64,000 nt of DNA from Janthinobacterium sp. TB1-E2 (GTDB lineage Bacteria; Pseudomonadota; Gammaproteobacteria; Burkholderiales; Burkholderiaceae_D), in assembly GCF_036885605.1 (NCBI RefSeq), contig NZ_CP142523.1, positions 2,418,001 to 2,482,000 of the forward strand. Direction: 5' to 3'. Shown here piece after piece: positions 54,932-63,467 of this stretch. Within the stretch, counting starts at the first letter, position 1. Each line of letters opens with the position of its first letter. Made by a program: the position numbers and the translations under genes. The notes beneath the pieces were generated by a model that worked only from the letters and a program-made list of their open reading frames with translations, was not told the origin of the DNA and made no database searches.

Positions 54932-57172
54932 TCAGGGCGCGGGCGATTGCGGCGCCACGGCGGGCAGCTGCAGGGTGAAGGTGGTGCCGCTGGCGTGGCC
55001 CGTGCTGCTGGTGGCGTCGATATGGCCGCCCAGCACGCCCGTGATGATGTTGTGCGCCACATGCAGGCCCAGGCCCGAGCCACCGGAACCGAGCTTGGTT
55101 GTGAAGAAAGGGTCGTAGACGTGCACGAGATCGTCGGCGGCGATGCCCACGCCCGTGTCGGCGATGGACATGGTGATCGTCTTGCCGTCGTCGCTGCCGC
55201 GCGCCCTGATGTGAATGGTGCCGCCGCTGCGGCCCTCGAAGGCGTGGCGCAGGCAGTTTTCCAGCAGGTTGCTCAGCACCTGGCCCAGCGGACCCGGATA
55301 GCTGTCCATGGCCAGGCCCTCAGGCACGTCCTGCGTCAGCGTCAAGCCGGCCGCCTTGAGCTGCGTGGACAGGGGCAGCATCAGCTCGGCCACGAACTGG
55401 CGCAGCAGGAAGTGGCGGCGCTGCGAGCTGGCGCGGTCGACGGCGATCTGTTTGAAGCTCGAGACGAGGTCGGCGGCGCGCTGCAGGTTGCGCAGCATGA
55501 TGGCGTCGGCCTCGCTGGCCTGCGTCAGGTAGGCGCCCAGTTCGGAGCGGCGCAAGCCGTCGAGGAAGCTGGCCTGGATTTCGCGCGTGCGTTCGGCCAT
55601 CGTGGTGGCCACCACCAGGCCGTTGCCGATCGGCGTATTGAGTTCATGCGCGATGCCGGCCACCAGCGCGCCGAGCGCGGCCAGCTTGTCGCGGCGCACC
55701 AGTTCTTCCTGCGTGATGGACAGGTTTTCCAGCGCGGCGGCCAATTCGCGGTTCGTCTGTTCCGAGTGTTCCTTGGCCTGCGTCAGGGCCGCCGTGCGTT
55801 CGGCCACCAGCTCTTCCAGGTGGGCGCGGTGGCGCTCCAGTTCGCGCTCGTGGCGCATGCGGCCAATCGCGATGCCGGCCAGGTCGGTCGCCGTGTCGAT
55901 CAGCTCGAGGTCGCGCGCATCGGGCTTGCGCACATCGCGGTAGTACATGGCGAAGGAACCGAGTACGGCGCCATCCTGGCCGAAGATGGGGCGCGACCAG
56001 CAGGCGCGCAAGCCGAACGGCGCGGCCAGTTCGCGGTAGGGCGCCCACAGCGGATCGCACATGATGTCGCTGACCACCACCGGTTCGCGCAGGAACATGG
56101 CCGTGCCGCAAGAACCCACGCCGGGGCCGATGGCCACGCCTTCGAGCAGGGCCATGTAGTCTGGCGGCAGACTGGGGCCGGCCGCGCTGTGCATGTGGAC
56201 GCCGTCGTCGTCGAGCAGCATGATGGAGCAGAGCACGCCGCGCGACTGGCCTTCGATCAGCAGCAGCAGCTGGTTCAGGGTCGGGATCAGCGGCGCGCCC
56301 TTGGCGACCATTTCCAGCAGGGCGCTCTGGCCCGAGCGCATCGCTTCGGCGAGGTTGCGTTCAGTCAAGTCGATGATGCGCGCATGCACGAGCTGGCGTC
56401 CCGGCACGGACAGGCGCATCAGCCGGATTTCGCAGGCGATCGGGCGTCTGTCGCGGTGGCAGCAGCTGGCGCGGAAGACGACGATCTTGCCTTGCAAGGT
56501 ATCGCGGATCTTTTCTTCCAGCAGCTGCGGCGAGGCGCGGCCGTCGCTCTGATGCTGGGGGAACAGCGGCTCCATGCCGCCTTGCAGCAGCTCGGCCAGC
56601 GGCATGCCGAACAATTCTTCGGCCAGGTGGTTGGCGTCGATCAGCAGGCCGTTGTCGATATCGAACAGCAGCACGGCGTCGGGCGAGCCTGCCAGGATCG
56701 AGTGGTAATTGACTTCCAGCGTTTGCGGATGCAGGGGGCGCGGCGGCGTGGCCGCACGCGGCGCGGGCGCCTCGGCCTTGTGCAGCGCCAGTTCCATGAG
56801 GATTTTTTCCGCCACGTCGCGCGCGTTGAAGGGCATCTTGATGTAGTCGGAGGCGCCGGCGCCCACGCTGCGGCCCTGTTCCTCGGCGCTGGGCGTGGCC
56901 GACATCAGCAGCAGGGGCACGCTGTGGCGTCCGCCCGCATTGCGCAGGCGCATGCAGGTGGCGCCGATATTCGAGCCCGCCAGGGCCGCGTCGAGCAGGA
57001 TCAGGTCCGTGCCGCCGGCCGCCAGTTCCACGCCTTCGTCGATATCGCCCGCCAGTCCCGTGCCCAGATTATGCCTGTCCAGCACATACAGCAGTTCGCG
57101 CACATCGTTCGGCGAATTGCTGACCAACAGTACATTGGCCCGGTCGGTGATGGAAGAAATCAACTGGTTCAT
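54932..57172 (-). CDS. Receiver-PAS-GAF sensor histidine kinase
   Basis: Soluble sensor kinase of 746 residues. In order it has an N-terminal receiver domain (about 12-130), a PAS domain (about 155-275), a GAF domain (about 290-440), a coiled coil, a HisKA domain with the site in GIAHELNTPIGNG, and a HATPase with NLLENCLRHAFEG, ADTGVGIAADD and GSGGSGLGLHVAHN. The receiver keeps Asp61 and the Lys of DYIKMPF, but its usual acidic pair is S18-N19 (VLLVSNSPND), so phosphorylation there is doubtful. No output regulator is adjacent. Confidence 0.85.
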   Translation of the reverse strand: MNQLISSITDRANVLLVSNSPNDVRELLYVLDRHNLGTGLAGDIDEGVELAAGGTDLILLDAALAGSNIGATCMRLRNAGGRHSVPLLLMSATPSAEEQGRSVGAGASDYIKMPFNARDVAEKILMELALHKAEAPAPRAATPPRPLHPQTLEVNYHSILAGSPDAVLLFDIDNGLLIDANHLAEELFGMPLAELLQGGMEPLFPQHQSDGRASPQLLEEKIRDTLQGKIVVFRASCCHRDRRPIACEIRLMRLSVPGRQLVHARIIDLTERNLAEAMRSGQSALLEMVAKGAPLIPTLNQLLLLIEGQSRGVLCSIMLLDDDGVHMHSAAGPSLPPDYMALLEGVAIGPGVGSCGTAMFLREPVVVSDIMCDPLWAPYRELAAPFGLRACWSRPIFGQDGAVLGSFAMYYRDVRKPDARDLELIDTATDLAGIAIGRMRHERELERHRAHLEELVAERTAALTQAKEHSEQTNRELAAALENLSITQEELVRRDKLAALGALVAGIAHELNTPIGNGLVVATTMAERTREIQASFLDGLRRSELGAYLTQASEADAIMLRNLQRAADLVSSFKQIAVDRASSQRRHFLLRQFVAELMLPLSTQLKAAGLTLTQDVPEGLAMDSYPGPLGQVLSNLLENCLRHAFEGRSGGTIHIRARGSDDGKTITMSIADTGVGIAADDLVHVYDPFFTTKLGSGGSGLGLHVAHNIITGVLGGHIDATSSTGHASGTTFTLQLPAVAPQSPAP

Positions 57173-57274
57173 GGTGTCGCGCCCTTACGCGTTTCATGGG
57201 CCTAGTATTACATCAAGGCAAGTAGGAGTAAACGATAATTCTTGATGACTCAAGGCAATGCGGATGGGTCTCGT

Positions 57275-57703
57275 TCACGCGGCGTTTTGTGCCGCGGGCG
57301 CCGTTGCCAGGTCGGCGCGCGCCTGTTCGATGCGCGGGTAATTATCCTCGATCCAGTCGACCAGCACGGCCAGGCGTTCTGCCGCCTCGCGCCCCAGCGG
57401 CGTGAGGCTGTATTCCACCTTGGGCGGTATCACCAGATACGCCTGGCGCAGCACGAAGCCGTCGCCCGCCAGCGCTTCCAGGGTTTGCGCCAGCATTTTT
57501 TCGCTGACGCCGCCCACTTCACGGCGCAGTTCGCTGAAGCGCCGGGTGCCGCTCAGCAGCAGTACCAGCACCAGCACGGCCCAGCGGCTGGTCAGGTGGC
57601 TGAGCACGGCGCGCGACGGGCAGGTGGCCGCCAGCAGGTGGGCGTCCTGGGTTTGCCGGGCGAGGGCGGCGCGCAGGCTGGCGCCGGGAGTGTCTGTGGA
57701 CAT
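57275..57703 (-). CDS. HxlR-family redox-type regulator, QorR/YtfH-like
   Basis: Winged-helix regulator of 142 residues. The single cysteine in LAATCPSRAVLSHLTSRWAV is at the position that senses quinones or electrophiles in YodB/QorR-type proteins. Typical HxlR motifs RRFSELRREVGGVSEKMLAQTLEAL and VEYSLTPLGREA follow. It is divergent from the quinone-reductase gene with two palindromic sites between them, so it most likely represses both. ATG 57703 (MSTDTPG) is preferred over one ten codons upstream. Confidence 0.88.
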   Translation of the reverse strand: MSTDTPGASLRAALARQTQDAHLLAATCPSRAVLSHLTSRWAVLVLVLLLSGTRRFSELRREVGGVSEKMLAQTLEALAGDGFVLRQAYLVIPPKVEYSLTPLGREAAERLAVLVDWIEDNYPRIEQARADLATAPAAQNAA

Positions 57704-57737
57704 GATAGTTGGCCTTGTTGAGGTGGATTGCATTCAT

Positions 57738-57773
57738 ACTTACCAAAAGGTACGTACTTACAATAAGTAAGTA
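57738..57773. promoter_or_regulatory. Two tandem HxlR-type operators
   Basis: ACTTACC-N4-GGTACGT (57738-57755) and TACTTAC-N5-GTAAGTA (57755-57773) are back-to-back inverted repeats, the second perfect over seven bases. They resemble the ACTTAC...GTAAGT sites of HxlR regulators and lie 35 bp before the HxlR gene and 47 bp before qorB. Confidence 0.75.
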
Positions 57774-57819
57774 ATAGTCCTATTATAGGGTTTTACCACC
57801 CACGTACCAAGGAGAAATC

Positions 57820-58671
57820 ATGATCGTCATCACCGGCGCCACAGGCAATCTGGGTCAGCACGTCATCGCCAGCCTGCTCAAATCCGTCCCCGCAGCCAAT
57901 ATCATCGCCGCCGTGCGCAACCCGGCCAAGGCCGCCGACCTGGCCGCCCGGGGCGTGCAAGTGCGCCAGGCCGATTACAACGATGGGGCCAGCCTCGACG
58001 TGGCGTTCAAGGGCGCAAGCAAGGTTTTGCTGATTTCGTCGAGCGAAGTAGGTCAGCGCGCGCAGCAGCACCAGAACGTCATCGATGCGGCCAAGCGCGC
58101 CGGCGTATCCCTGCTGGCCTATACCAGCGTCTTGCGCGCCGACACGTCGCCGCTGGGCCTGGCCGCCGAGCACGTGATCACGGAAGCGGCCATCCGCGCC
58201 TCCGGCCTGCCTTACAGTTTCCTGCGCAACGGCTGGTACCTGGAAAACCATACGGAACACCTGGCGCCCGTGCTCGAGCATGGCGTCGTGCTGGGTGCGG
58301 CGCAAAACGGGCGTTTCTCGTCCGCCGCGCGTGCCGACTACGCAGCGGCAGCTGCCGCCGTGCTGACGGCGGCCCAGCCGCAGGCCATCTATGAACTGGC
58401 TGGCGACCAAGGGTTCACCCTGGCCGAGTACGCGGCCGAAGTGGCGCGCCAGTCGGGCAAGGCGATCGTGTACAAGGATTTGCCGCAGGCGGATTTCAAG
58501 GCGGCGCTGGTGAGCGTGGGCGTGCCGGAAGGCTTTGCCGATCTGCTGGCCGACTCCGATGCGGGCACGGCCAAGGGCGGCCTGGAAGACCATGGCAAGC
58601 AATTGAGCGCGCTGATCGGCCGTCCGACGACGAGCCTGCTTGACGCCGTGAAGGCGGCGCTGGCGAAATAA
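57820..58671 (+). CDS. qorB: NAD(P)H:quinone oxidoreductase, QorB/YtfG-like
   Basis: NmrA-like atypical short-chain dehydrogenase of 283 residues that reduces quinones with NADPH. It starts MIVITGATGNLGQHV (GxxGxxG nucleotide loop) and has LLISSSEVGQRAQQHQNVIDAAK, YTSVLRADTSPLGLA and YSFLRNGWYLEN, all close to E. coli YtfG. An AAGGAG ribosome-binding site precedes the ATG. It is controlled, in all likelihood, by the divergent HxlR regulator. Confidence 0.9.
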   Translation: MIVITGATGNLGQHVIASLLKSVPAANIIAAVRNPAKAADLAARGVQVRQADYNDGASLDVAFKGASKVLLISSSEVGQRAQQHQNVIDAAKRAGVSLLAYTSVLRADTSPLGLAAEHVITEAAIRASGLPYSFLRNGWYLENHTEHLAPVLEHGVVLGAAQNGRFSSAARADYAAAAAAVLTAAQPQAIYELAGDQGFTLAEYAAEVARQSGKAIVYKDLPQADFKAALVSVGVPEGFADLLADSDAGTAKGGLEDHGKQLSALIGRPTTSLLDAVKAALAK

Positions 58672-58708
58672 GGGGGGAGGATGCCGTGGCAACGCGGCGT
58701 CCGGAAAT

Positions 58709-58747
58709 GAAAAAAGCCGCAAACTCGTGAAAGTTTGCGGCTTTTTT
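58709..58747. terminator. Bidirectional terminator after qorB and tRNA-Leu copy 1
   Basis: Stem GCCGCAAACT / AGTTTGCGGC with a short loop is flanked by an A-run on the left and a T-run on the right, so it works in both directions. An identical copy lies at 59409-59447. Confidence 0.85.
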
Positions 58748-58760
58748 GCGAATTAGGTAA

Positions 58761-58845
58761 TGGTGCCCACGAAGGGACTCGAACCCCTACACCCGAAGGC
58801 ACATGGACCTGAACCATGCGCGTCTACCAATTCCGCCACGTGGGC
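58761..58845 (-). tRNA. tRNA-Leu (CAG), copy 1
   Basis: An 85-base class II tRNA with encoded CCA. Acceptor stem GCCCACG / CGTGGGC, anticodon loop TTCAGGT with CAG (58809-58811), a long variable arm (TGTGCCTTCGGGTGT) and a T-loop GTTCGAGTC. It decodes CUG, the main leucine codon of such GC-rich genomes. It is the last of three transcribed from the promoter at 59209-59237. Confidence 0.97.
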
Positions 58846-58920
58846 ACTGATGCTGCTTGTTGCTTACTGCTATATCTCACTACTGTACTGCGGACTACAA
58901 CGAAAACAACTCGTTGCTGG

Positions 58921-59005
58921 TGGTGCCCACGAAGGGACTCGAACCCCTACACCCGAAGGCACATGGACCTGAACCATGCGCGTCTACCAATTCCGCCACG
59001 TGGGC
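58921..59005 (-). tRNA. tRNA-Leu (CAG), copy 2
   Basis: Identical in sequence to copy 1. The 75-bp spacer to copy 1 and the 69-bp spacer to copy 3 are related to each other, so the units arose by tandem duplication. Confidence 0.97.
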
Positions 59006-59074
59006 ATTGTGCTGCTTGTTACTGCAATCTTACTACTTTACTGCGGATCACAACGATGAACAACTCGTTGCTGG

Positions 59075-59159
59075 TGGTGCCCACGAAGGGACTCGAACCC
59101 CTACACCCGAAGGCACATGGACCTGAACCATGCGCGTCTACCAATTCCGCCACGTGGGC
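59075..59159 (-). tRNA. tRNA-Leu (CAG), copy 3
   Basis: Identical to the other copies. It is the first of the three-gene transcript, about 50 bp downstream of a consensus-like sigma-70 promoter. Confidence 0.97.
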
Positions 59160-59208
59160 ATTGCTACTGCTTGCGGCTTGTCGCTGCGTGTTCTGCAGCG
59201 AGGACAAA

Positions 59209-59237
59209 ATCATAAGGGCTGGCGCGCATTCGGTCAA
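59209..59237 (-). promoter_or_regulatory. Sigma-70 promoter of the three tRNA-Leu genes
   Basis: On the minus strand TTGACC (59232-59237), a 17-bp spacer and TATGAT (59209-59214) match the consensus at five of six bases in each hexamer. Confidence 0.8.
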
Positions 59238-59408
59238 TCAACATTTTGCACTTTTCTTCAAGAAACATGTTTTTTCGTCTGAAAAGGGCTGTTCCCTATG
59301 AAGAAAGGCTGAGTCTGCCTATTTTTTCAGCGTTTTCCGCAGCTTTTTGTCCGCAGCCATGCCGGGTGAGTTACTTGCCGGAAGGAGAGGGCTTTTCGCT
59401 GCGGAAAT

Positions 59409-59447
59409 GAAAAAAGCCGCAAACTCGTGAAAGTTTGCGGCTTTTTT
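59409..59447. terminator. Terminator after tRNA-Leu copy 4
   Basis: The same hairpin as at 58709-58747, with A-run and T-run. It ends the transcript of the fourth tRNA gene on the minus strand. Confidence 0.85.
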
Positions 59448-59460
59448 GCGAATTAGGTAA

Positions 59461-59545
59461 TGGTGCCCACGAAGGGACTCGAACCCCTACACCCGAAGGC
59501 ACATGGACCTGAACCATGCGCGTCTACCAATTCCGCCACGTGGGC
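59461..59545 (-). tRNA. tRNA-Leu (CAG), copy 4
   Basis: Identical to copies 1-3 but separated from them by 301 bp, with its own terminator. A TATAAT -10 (minus strand, 59618-59623) lies about 73 bp upstream. No clear -35 is visible. Confidence 0.97.
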
Positions 59546-59617
59546 ACTGATGCTGCTGTGACTTACTACATTACTGCTCGAGTACTTGTTGCCAAATAAC
59601 TTAGCAACAATTCTGCT

Positions 59618-59623
59618 ATTATA
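59618..59623 (-). promoter_or_regulatory. Candidate -10 of tRNA-Leu copy 4
   Basis: A perfect TATAAT on the minus strand, but no good -35 at 16-18 bp. The rest of the 408-bp gap between this tRNA and rnr holds no convincing gene. Confidence 0.4.
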
Positions 59624-59853
59624 GCGACTTGAAGAGTTTTGCGCCAGATGAGCTTTCGCTCCATACTGCACATCAACCCTGTACCGCTTTCCTGCAACTG
59701 CATTCCCGTGAAGGTTTGTCGCTGCAAGAGACCGAGATTATAGAGCAATATTTGCCGAAGTCAAATGCATTGCGCAGCTTTTCTCCTTTTTTTCATCGGC
59801 GGGGCACTTGTTCGGTTTCCGCTACGCTGTCCGTTAGGCAAACCAAGGCGTCC

Positions 59854-59898
59854 TCCGGTACACTACCGGACATCACCGTGTCAATATTGACGGTGATG
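59854..59898. promoter_or_regulatory. Two adjacent palindromes upstream of rnr
   Basis: TCCGGTA-CAC-TACCGGA (59854-59870) is a perfect inverted repeat. It is followed at once by a 28-base near-palindrome (59871-59898) with arms CATCACCGT and CGGTGATG around a TCAATATTGA centre. They end 55 bp before the rnr start and could be operators or leader hairpins. Confidence 0.5.
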
Positions 59899-59953
59899 TC
59901 ATCGGTCTTTGTCTTCCGTTTGATCACTGTCAATAACAACTATAGAAATACTT

Positions 59954-62515
59954 TTGAGCCAAAATACCCACACCATCCCCAGCCGGGAGGACATTCTCGG
60001 CATATTCCGCAGCGTCAACGCGCCTCTCGACCCGCAGTCTCTCGGGAAAACGCTGCAAGTGCATGCCGATTCCATGGATGTCCTGGTCCGTCGCCTGAAA
60101 GCGATGGAGCGCGACGGCCAGCTCAGGTCTGACGCCAGCGGTGTTTTCAGCCTGGCCGACCAGAGCGCGCTTGTCGCCGGTCGCGTCACCAGCCACCGCG
60201 ATGGCTTCGGCTTCGTCATTCCCGACGACGCCAGCGCCGACCTGTTCCTGCCTGAGAAAGAAATGCAGAAAGTACTGCATGGCGACAAGGTCATGGCCCG
60301 CATCGTCGGCACGGACCGCCGCGGCCGCCCGGAAGGCACGATTGTCGAAGTCACCTACCGCGCCAATACCCACGTCATCGGCCGCCTGATCCAGGAAAAC
60401 GGCACCTGGGTCGTGGCGCCGGAAGACCAGCGCATCGGCCAGGACATTCTGGTCACCGGTTCGGTGGGCAAGGCAAAAGCCGGCCAGATCGTCAGCGTCG
60501 AGCTGACCGAGCAACCGATGCGCTTCAAGCAGCCGGTCGGCAAGATCGTCGAAGTGCTGGGCGCTTTGGATGATCCCGGCATGGAAATTGAAATTGCCGT
60601 GCGCAAATTCAACGTGCCGCACATCTTTTCCGCCGCCGCCCTCAAGCAAGCTGAAAAGCTGCCGTTCGAAGTGCGCGCCGCCGACCTGAAAGACCGTGTC
60701 GACCTGCGCGACGTGCCTTTGGTGACCATCGATGGCGAGGACGCGCGCGATTTCGACGATGCCGTATATTGCGAGCCCGTCAAGATCGGCCGCGCCAACT
60801 GCTTCCGCCTGATCGTGGCGATTGCCGACGTCAGCCATTACGTGAAACCGAACGACGCGCTCGATATCGACGCGCTCGAGCGCAGCACGTCCGTCTACTT
60901 CCCGCGCCGCGTGATCCCGATGCTGCCGGAGAAACTGTCGAACGGCCTGTGCTCGCTGAACCCGGCCGTCGACCGCCTGACCCTCGTTTGCGACGCCGTC
61001 GTCAGCGACAAGGGCGAGCTGAAGGCTTACCAGTTCTATCCGGCCGTCATCCATTCGGCCGCGCGCCTCACGTATGACGAAGTCGCTGCCGTGCTGGGCA
61101 ACACCAAGGGTCCCGAAGCGGCACGCCGCGCGGACATCCTGCCGCACCTGCAAAACCTGGAAGCCGTCTACCGCGCCTTGCTGAAAGCACGCACGGAGCG
61201 GGGCGCCATCGATTTCGAAACGACGGAAACGTATATCGTCTGCAATAGCGCCGGCAAGATCGAAAAGATCATTCCCCGCACGCGCAACGAAGCGCACAAG
61301 ATCATCGAAGAGTGCATGCTGGCGGCCAACGTCTGCGCGGCCGATCTGTTGCTGCGTAACAAGCACCCAGGCACCTACCGCATTCACGCCAGCCCGACCA
61401 AGGAAAAGCTCACGCAAGTGCGCACTTTCCTGAAACAGGTCGGCCTGAACCTGACGGGCGGCGACACGCCATCGGCATCCGATTACCAGACCCTGATGCA
61501 GCAGATCAAGGAGCGTCCCGACGCGGCCCTGCTGCAAACGATGCTGCTGCGTTCGATGCAGCAAGCCGTCTACAGCCCGGACAATATCGGCCACTTCGGC
61601 CTGGCGTACGAGGCGTATGCCCACTTCACCAGCCCGATCCGCCGCTATCCCGACCTGCTGACGCACCGCGCCATCAAGGCCATCTTGCAAGGCAAGAAGT
61701 ACGAGCCGAAGCTGTCCGAGAAGACCGTGCTGAACACGAACGTGTCGAACGCCACGCGCAAGCAGCAGGCCAAGGACAAGGCCGATGGCAAGCCGAAGAA
61801 GACGGATCTGACGATCTGGGACGCGCTGGGCGTGCATTGCTCGGCCAACGAGCGCCGCGCCGACGAAGCATCGCGCGACGTGGAAGCCTGGCTGAAGTGC
61901 TACTTCATGCAGGACAAGCTGGGCGAAGAGTTTACCGGCACGATCACCGGCGTGACTACCTTTGGCGTGTTCGTGCAGCTGGACACCCTGTTTGTCGAAG
62001 GCCTGGTGCACGTCACCGAGCTGGGCACCGACTACTTCCAGTACGACGACGCGCGCCATGAATTGCGCGGCGAACGTACGGGCAAGCGCTACCAGCTGAC
62101 CGACCGTCTGACGGTGCAAGTGGCGCGTGTCGATCTGGAAACGCGCAAGATCGACCTGCGCCTGGTCACCGATGCGGAACTGGCGGGCGAAGAAGCGCCA
62201 GCCAAGCAAGCTGGCGGCAAGCGCAAGGGCGAAAAGAAATCGATGGTCAAGCCCGGTCCCGCGACCGAGCAGCGTCACGAGATCAAAACCAGCGTCAATG
62301 GCGGCGGCAACAATGGTGGCAAACCCGGCAAGGGTTCCGGCGGCCGTTCCAACGGCGCCAAGGCGCAAGCCAAGCCTGCAGCCAAGGAAGCCCCCAAGGC
62401 GGCAGCCCCCAAGGCCGCCGCGCCGAAGCGCAGCAAGAAACCAGCCGCGGCACCCGCTGCGGCGGCACCACGTGCAGCAAAAACTGTATCAAAATCAAGC
62501 AAGAACAAGCGATAA
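59954..62515 (+). CDS. rnr: Ribonuclease R
   Basis: Processive 3'-5' exoribonuclease of 853 residues that degrades structured RNA. It begins with a winged-helix region (PSREDILGIFRSVNAPL), then cold-shock domains (SHRDGFGFVIPDD). The RNB catalytic domain has DGEDARDFDDAVYCEP, which holds the metal-binding aspartates. An S1 domain (EEFTGTITGVTTFGVFVQL) and a Lys/Ala/Pro-rich basic tail of about 100 residues follow. The start is TTG 59954, since no ATG lies near the conserved N-terminus and the ribosome-binding site is weak. rlmB follows 14 bp later. Confidence 0.95.
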   Translation: MSQNTHTIPSREDILGIFRSVNAPLDPQSLGKTLQVHADSMDVLVRRLKAMERDGQLRSDASGVFSLADQSALVAGRVTSHRDGFGFVIPDDASADLFLPEKEMQKVLHGDKVMARIVGTDRRGRPEGTIVEVTYRANTHVIGRLIQENGTWVVAPEDQRIGQDILVTGSVGKAKAGQIVSVELTEQPMRFKQPVGKIVEVLGALDDPGMEIEIAVRKFNVPHIFSAAALKQAEKLPFEVRAADLKDRVDLRDVPLVTIDGEDARDFDDAVYCEPVKIGRANCFRLIVAIADVSHYVKPNDALDIDALERSTSVYFPRRVIPMLPEKLSNGLCSLNPAVDRLTLVCDAVVSDKGELKAYQFYPAVIHSAARLTYDEVAAVLGNTKGPEAARRADILPHLQNLEAVYRALLKARTERGAIDFETTETYIVCNSAGKIEKIIPRTRNEAHKIIEECMLAANVCAADLLLRNKHPGTYRIHASPTKEKLTQVRTFLKQVGLNLTGGDTPSASDYQTLMQQIKERPDAALLQTMLLRSMQQAVYSPDNIGHFGLAYEAYAHFTSPIRRYPDLLTHRAIKAILQGKKYEPKLSEKTVLNTNVSNATRKQQAKDKADGKPKKTDLTIWDALGVHCSANERRADEASRDVEAWLKCYFMQDKLGEEFTGTITGVTTFGVFVQLDTLFVEGLVHVTELGTDYFQYDDARHELRGERTGKRYQLTDRLTVQVARVDLETRKIDLRLVTDAELAGEEAPAKQAGGKRKGEKKSMVKPGPATEQRHEIKTSVNGGGNNGGKPGKGSGGRSNGAKAQAKPAAKEAPKAAAPKAAAPKRSKKPAAAPAAAAPRAAKTVSKSSKNKR

Positions 62516-62529
62516 GCGATAGATAGATA

Positions 62530-63273
62530 ATGAAGAATAAAATGATTTTCGGCTTCCACGCCGTCACCTCGCGTCTGCGTCATGAAGCGTCGTCCGTGGA
62601 AGAAATTTTCGTCGATGCCAGCCGCGTCGACGGCCGCATGAAGGACATGATCGCCGCCGCCAAGGCTGCCAACGTGCGCGTCATGCCCGTCGACTCGTCG
62701 CGTCTGGACAAGATCGTCGGCACGCGCCGCCACCAGGGCGTGATCGCGTTTGCCTCGCAACTGTCGCTGGCGCGCAATCTCGATGAGCTGCTGGACGCCA
62801 TCGACGGCCCGCCGCTGCTGTTGATACTCGACGGCATCACCGACCCGCACAACCTGGGCGCCTGCCTGCGCGTGGCCGACGGCGTCGGCGCACATGCCGT
62901 CATCGTGCCGAAGGACCGCGCCGTGGGCTTGAACGCCACGGCCGCCAAGGTCGCCAGCGGCGCCGCCGAAACCGTCCCGTACATCACCGTGACGAATCTG
63001 GCGCGCACCATGCGTGAACTGAAAGAGCGCGGCATCTGGCTGATCGGCACCTCGGATGACGGCGAAAAAGGCTTGTACGAAGCCGATTTCACGGGCCCGA
63101 CGGCCCTCGTCATGGGTTCCGAAGGCGAAGGCATGCGCCGTTTGACGCGCGACACCTGCGACATCCTCGTCAGCATCCCGATGTTCGGTTCCGTCGAGAG
63201 TCTGAACGTGTCCGTGGCATCGGGCGTATGTCTCTATGAAGCCCGCCGCCAGCGCATCGCGCTGGAAGCCTAA
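62530..63273 (+). CDS. rlmB: 23S rRNA (guanosine-2'-O-)-methyltransferase RlmB
   Basis: SPOUT-family methyltransferase of 247 residues that methylates G2251 (E. coli numbering) in the 23S rRNA P-loop. The N-terminal substrate-binding domain starts [13 protein letters not shown]. The catalytic part shows [52 protein letters not shown] and [18 protein letters not shown], which form the knotted AdoMet site. It is co-transcribed with rnr, the usual arrangement. Confidence 0.96.
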   Translation: MKNKMIFGFHAVTSRLRHEASSVEEIFVDASRVDGRMKDMIAAAKAANVRVMPVDSSRLDKIVGTRRHQGVIAFASQLSLARNLDELLDAIDGPPLLLILDGITDPHNLGACLRVADGVGAHAVIVPKDRAVGLNATAAKVASGAAETVPYITVTNLARTMRELKERGIWLIGTSDDGEKGLYEADFTGPTALVMGSEGEGMRRLTRDTCDILVSIPMFGSVESLNVSVASGVCLYEARRQRIALEA

Positions 63274-63352
63274 AAAACGTCCATGGCGGCGTTGCATTGC
63301 CTCGCCGTACATTCGTACTGTCTTCGGCAATGCGCCTTGCCCTGAACGTTTT
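63273..63352. repeat. 80-bp nested inverted repeat
   Basis: Outer arms AAAAACGT (63273-63280) and AACGTTTT (63345-63352) enclose inner arms GCATTGCC (63294-63301) and GGCAATGC (63326-63333). It starts on the last base of the rlmB stop codon and can form a long interrupted stem. It may be one copy of a dispersed genomic repeat. Confidence 0.5.
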
Positions 63353-63373
63353 GTAACGCTTCCAGAAAATCAG

Positions 63374-63400
63374 CCGCCGCCCTTGAGGCGGCGGTTGTTT
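63374..63400 (+). terminator. Terminator of rnr-rlmB
   Basis: Perfect 8-bp stem CCGCCGCC / GGCGGCGG with a five-base loop, followed by TTGTTT. Confidence 0.75.
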
Positions 63401-63467
63401 ATCTGCCTCTCCGGCAGCACGCCGCCGAATACGCTACCATTTGCGTTCCACCTTATCCATTTTCATT

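Noticed and set aside
54947-57205. 752-codon open frame on the plus strand
   Set aside because: Antisense to the sensor kinase, with no recognisable motif.
58761-59545. CRISPR-like regular repeats
   Set aside because: The repeated 85-base unit folds as tRNA-Leu(CAG), and spacers are related to each other, unlike CRISPR spacers.
59629-60132. 167-codon plus frame before rnr
   Set aside because: It overlaps the rnr N-terminus in another frame, and its sequence has no recognisable domain.
59930-62368. 812-codon open frame on the minus strand
   Set aside because: Antisense to rnr, which has all RNase R motifs.
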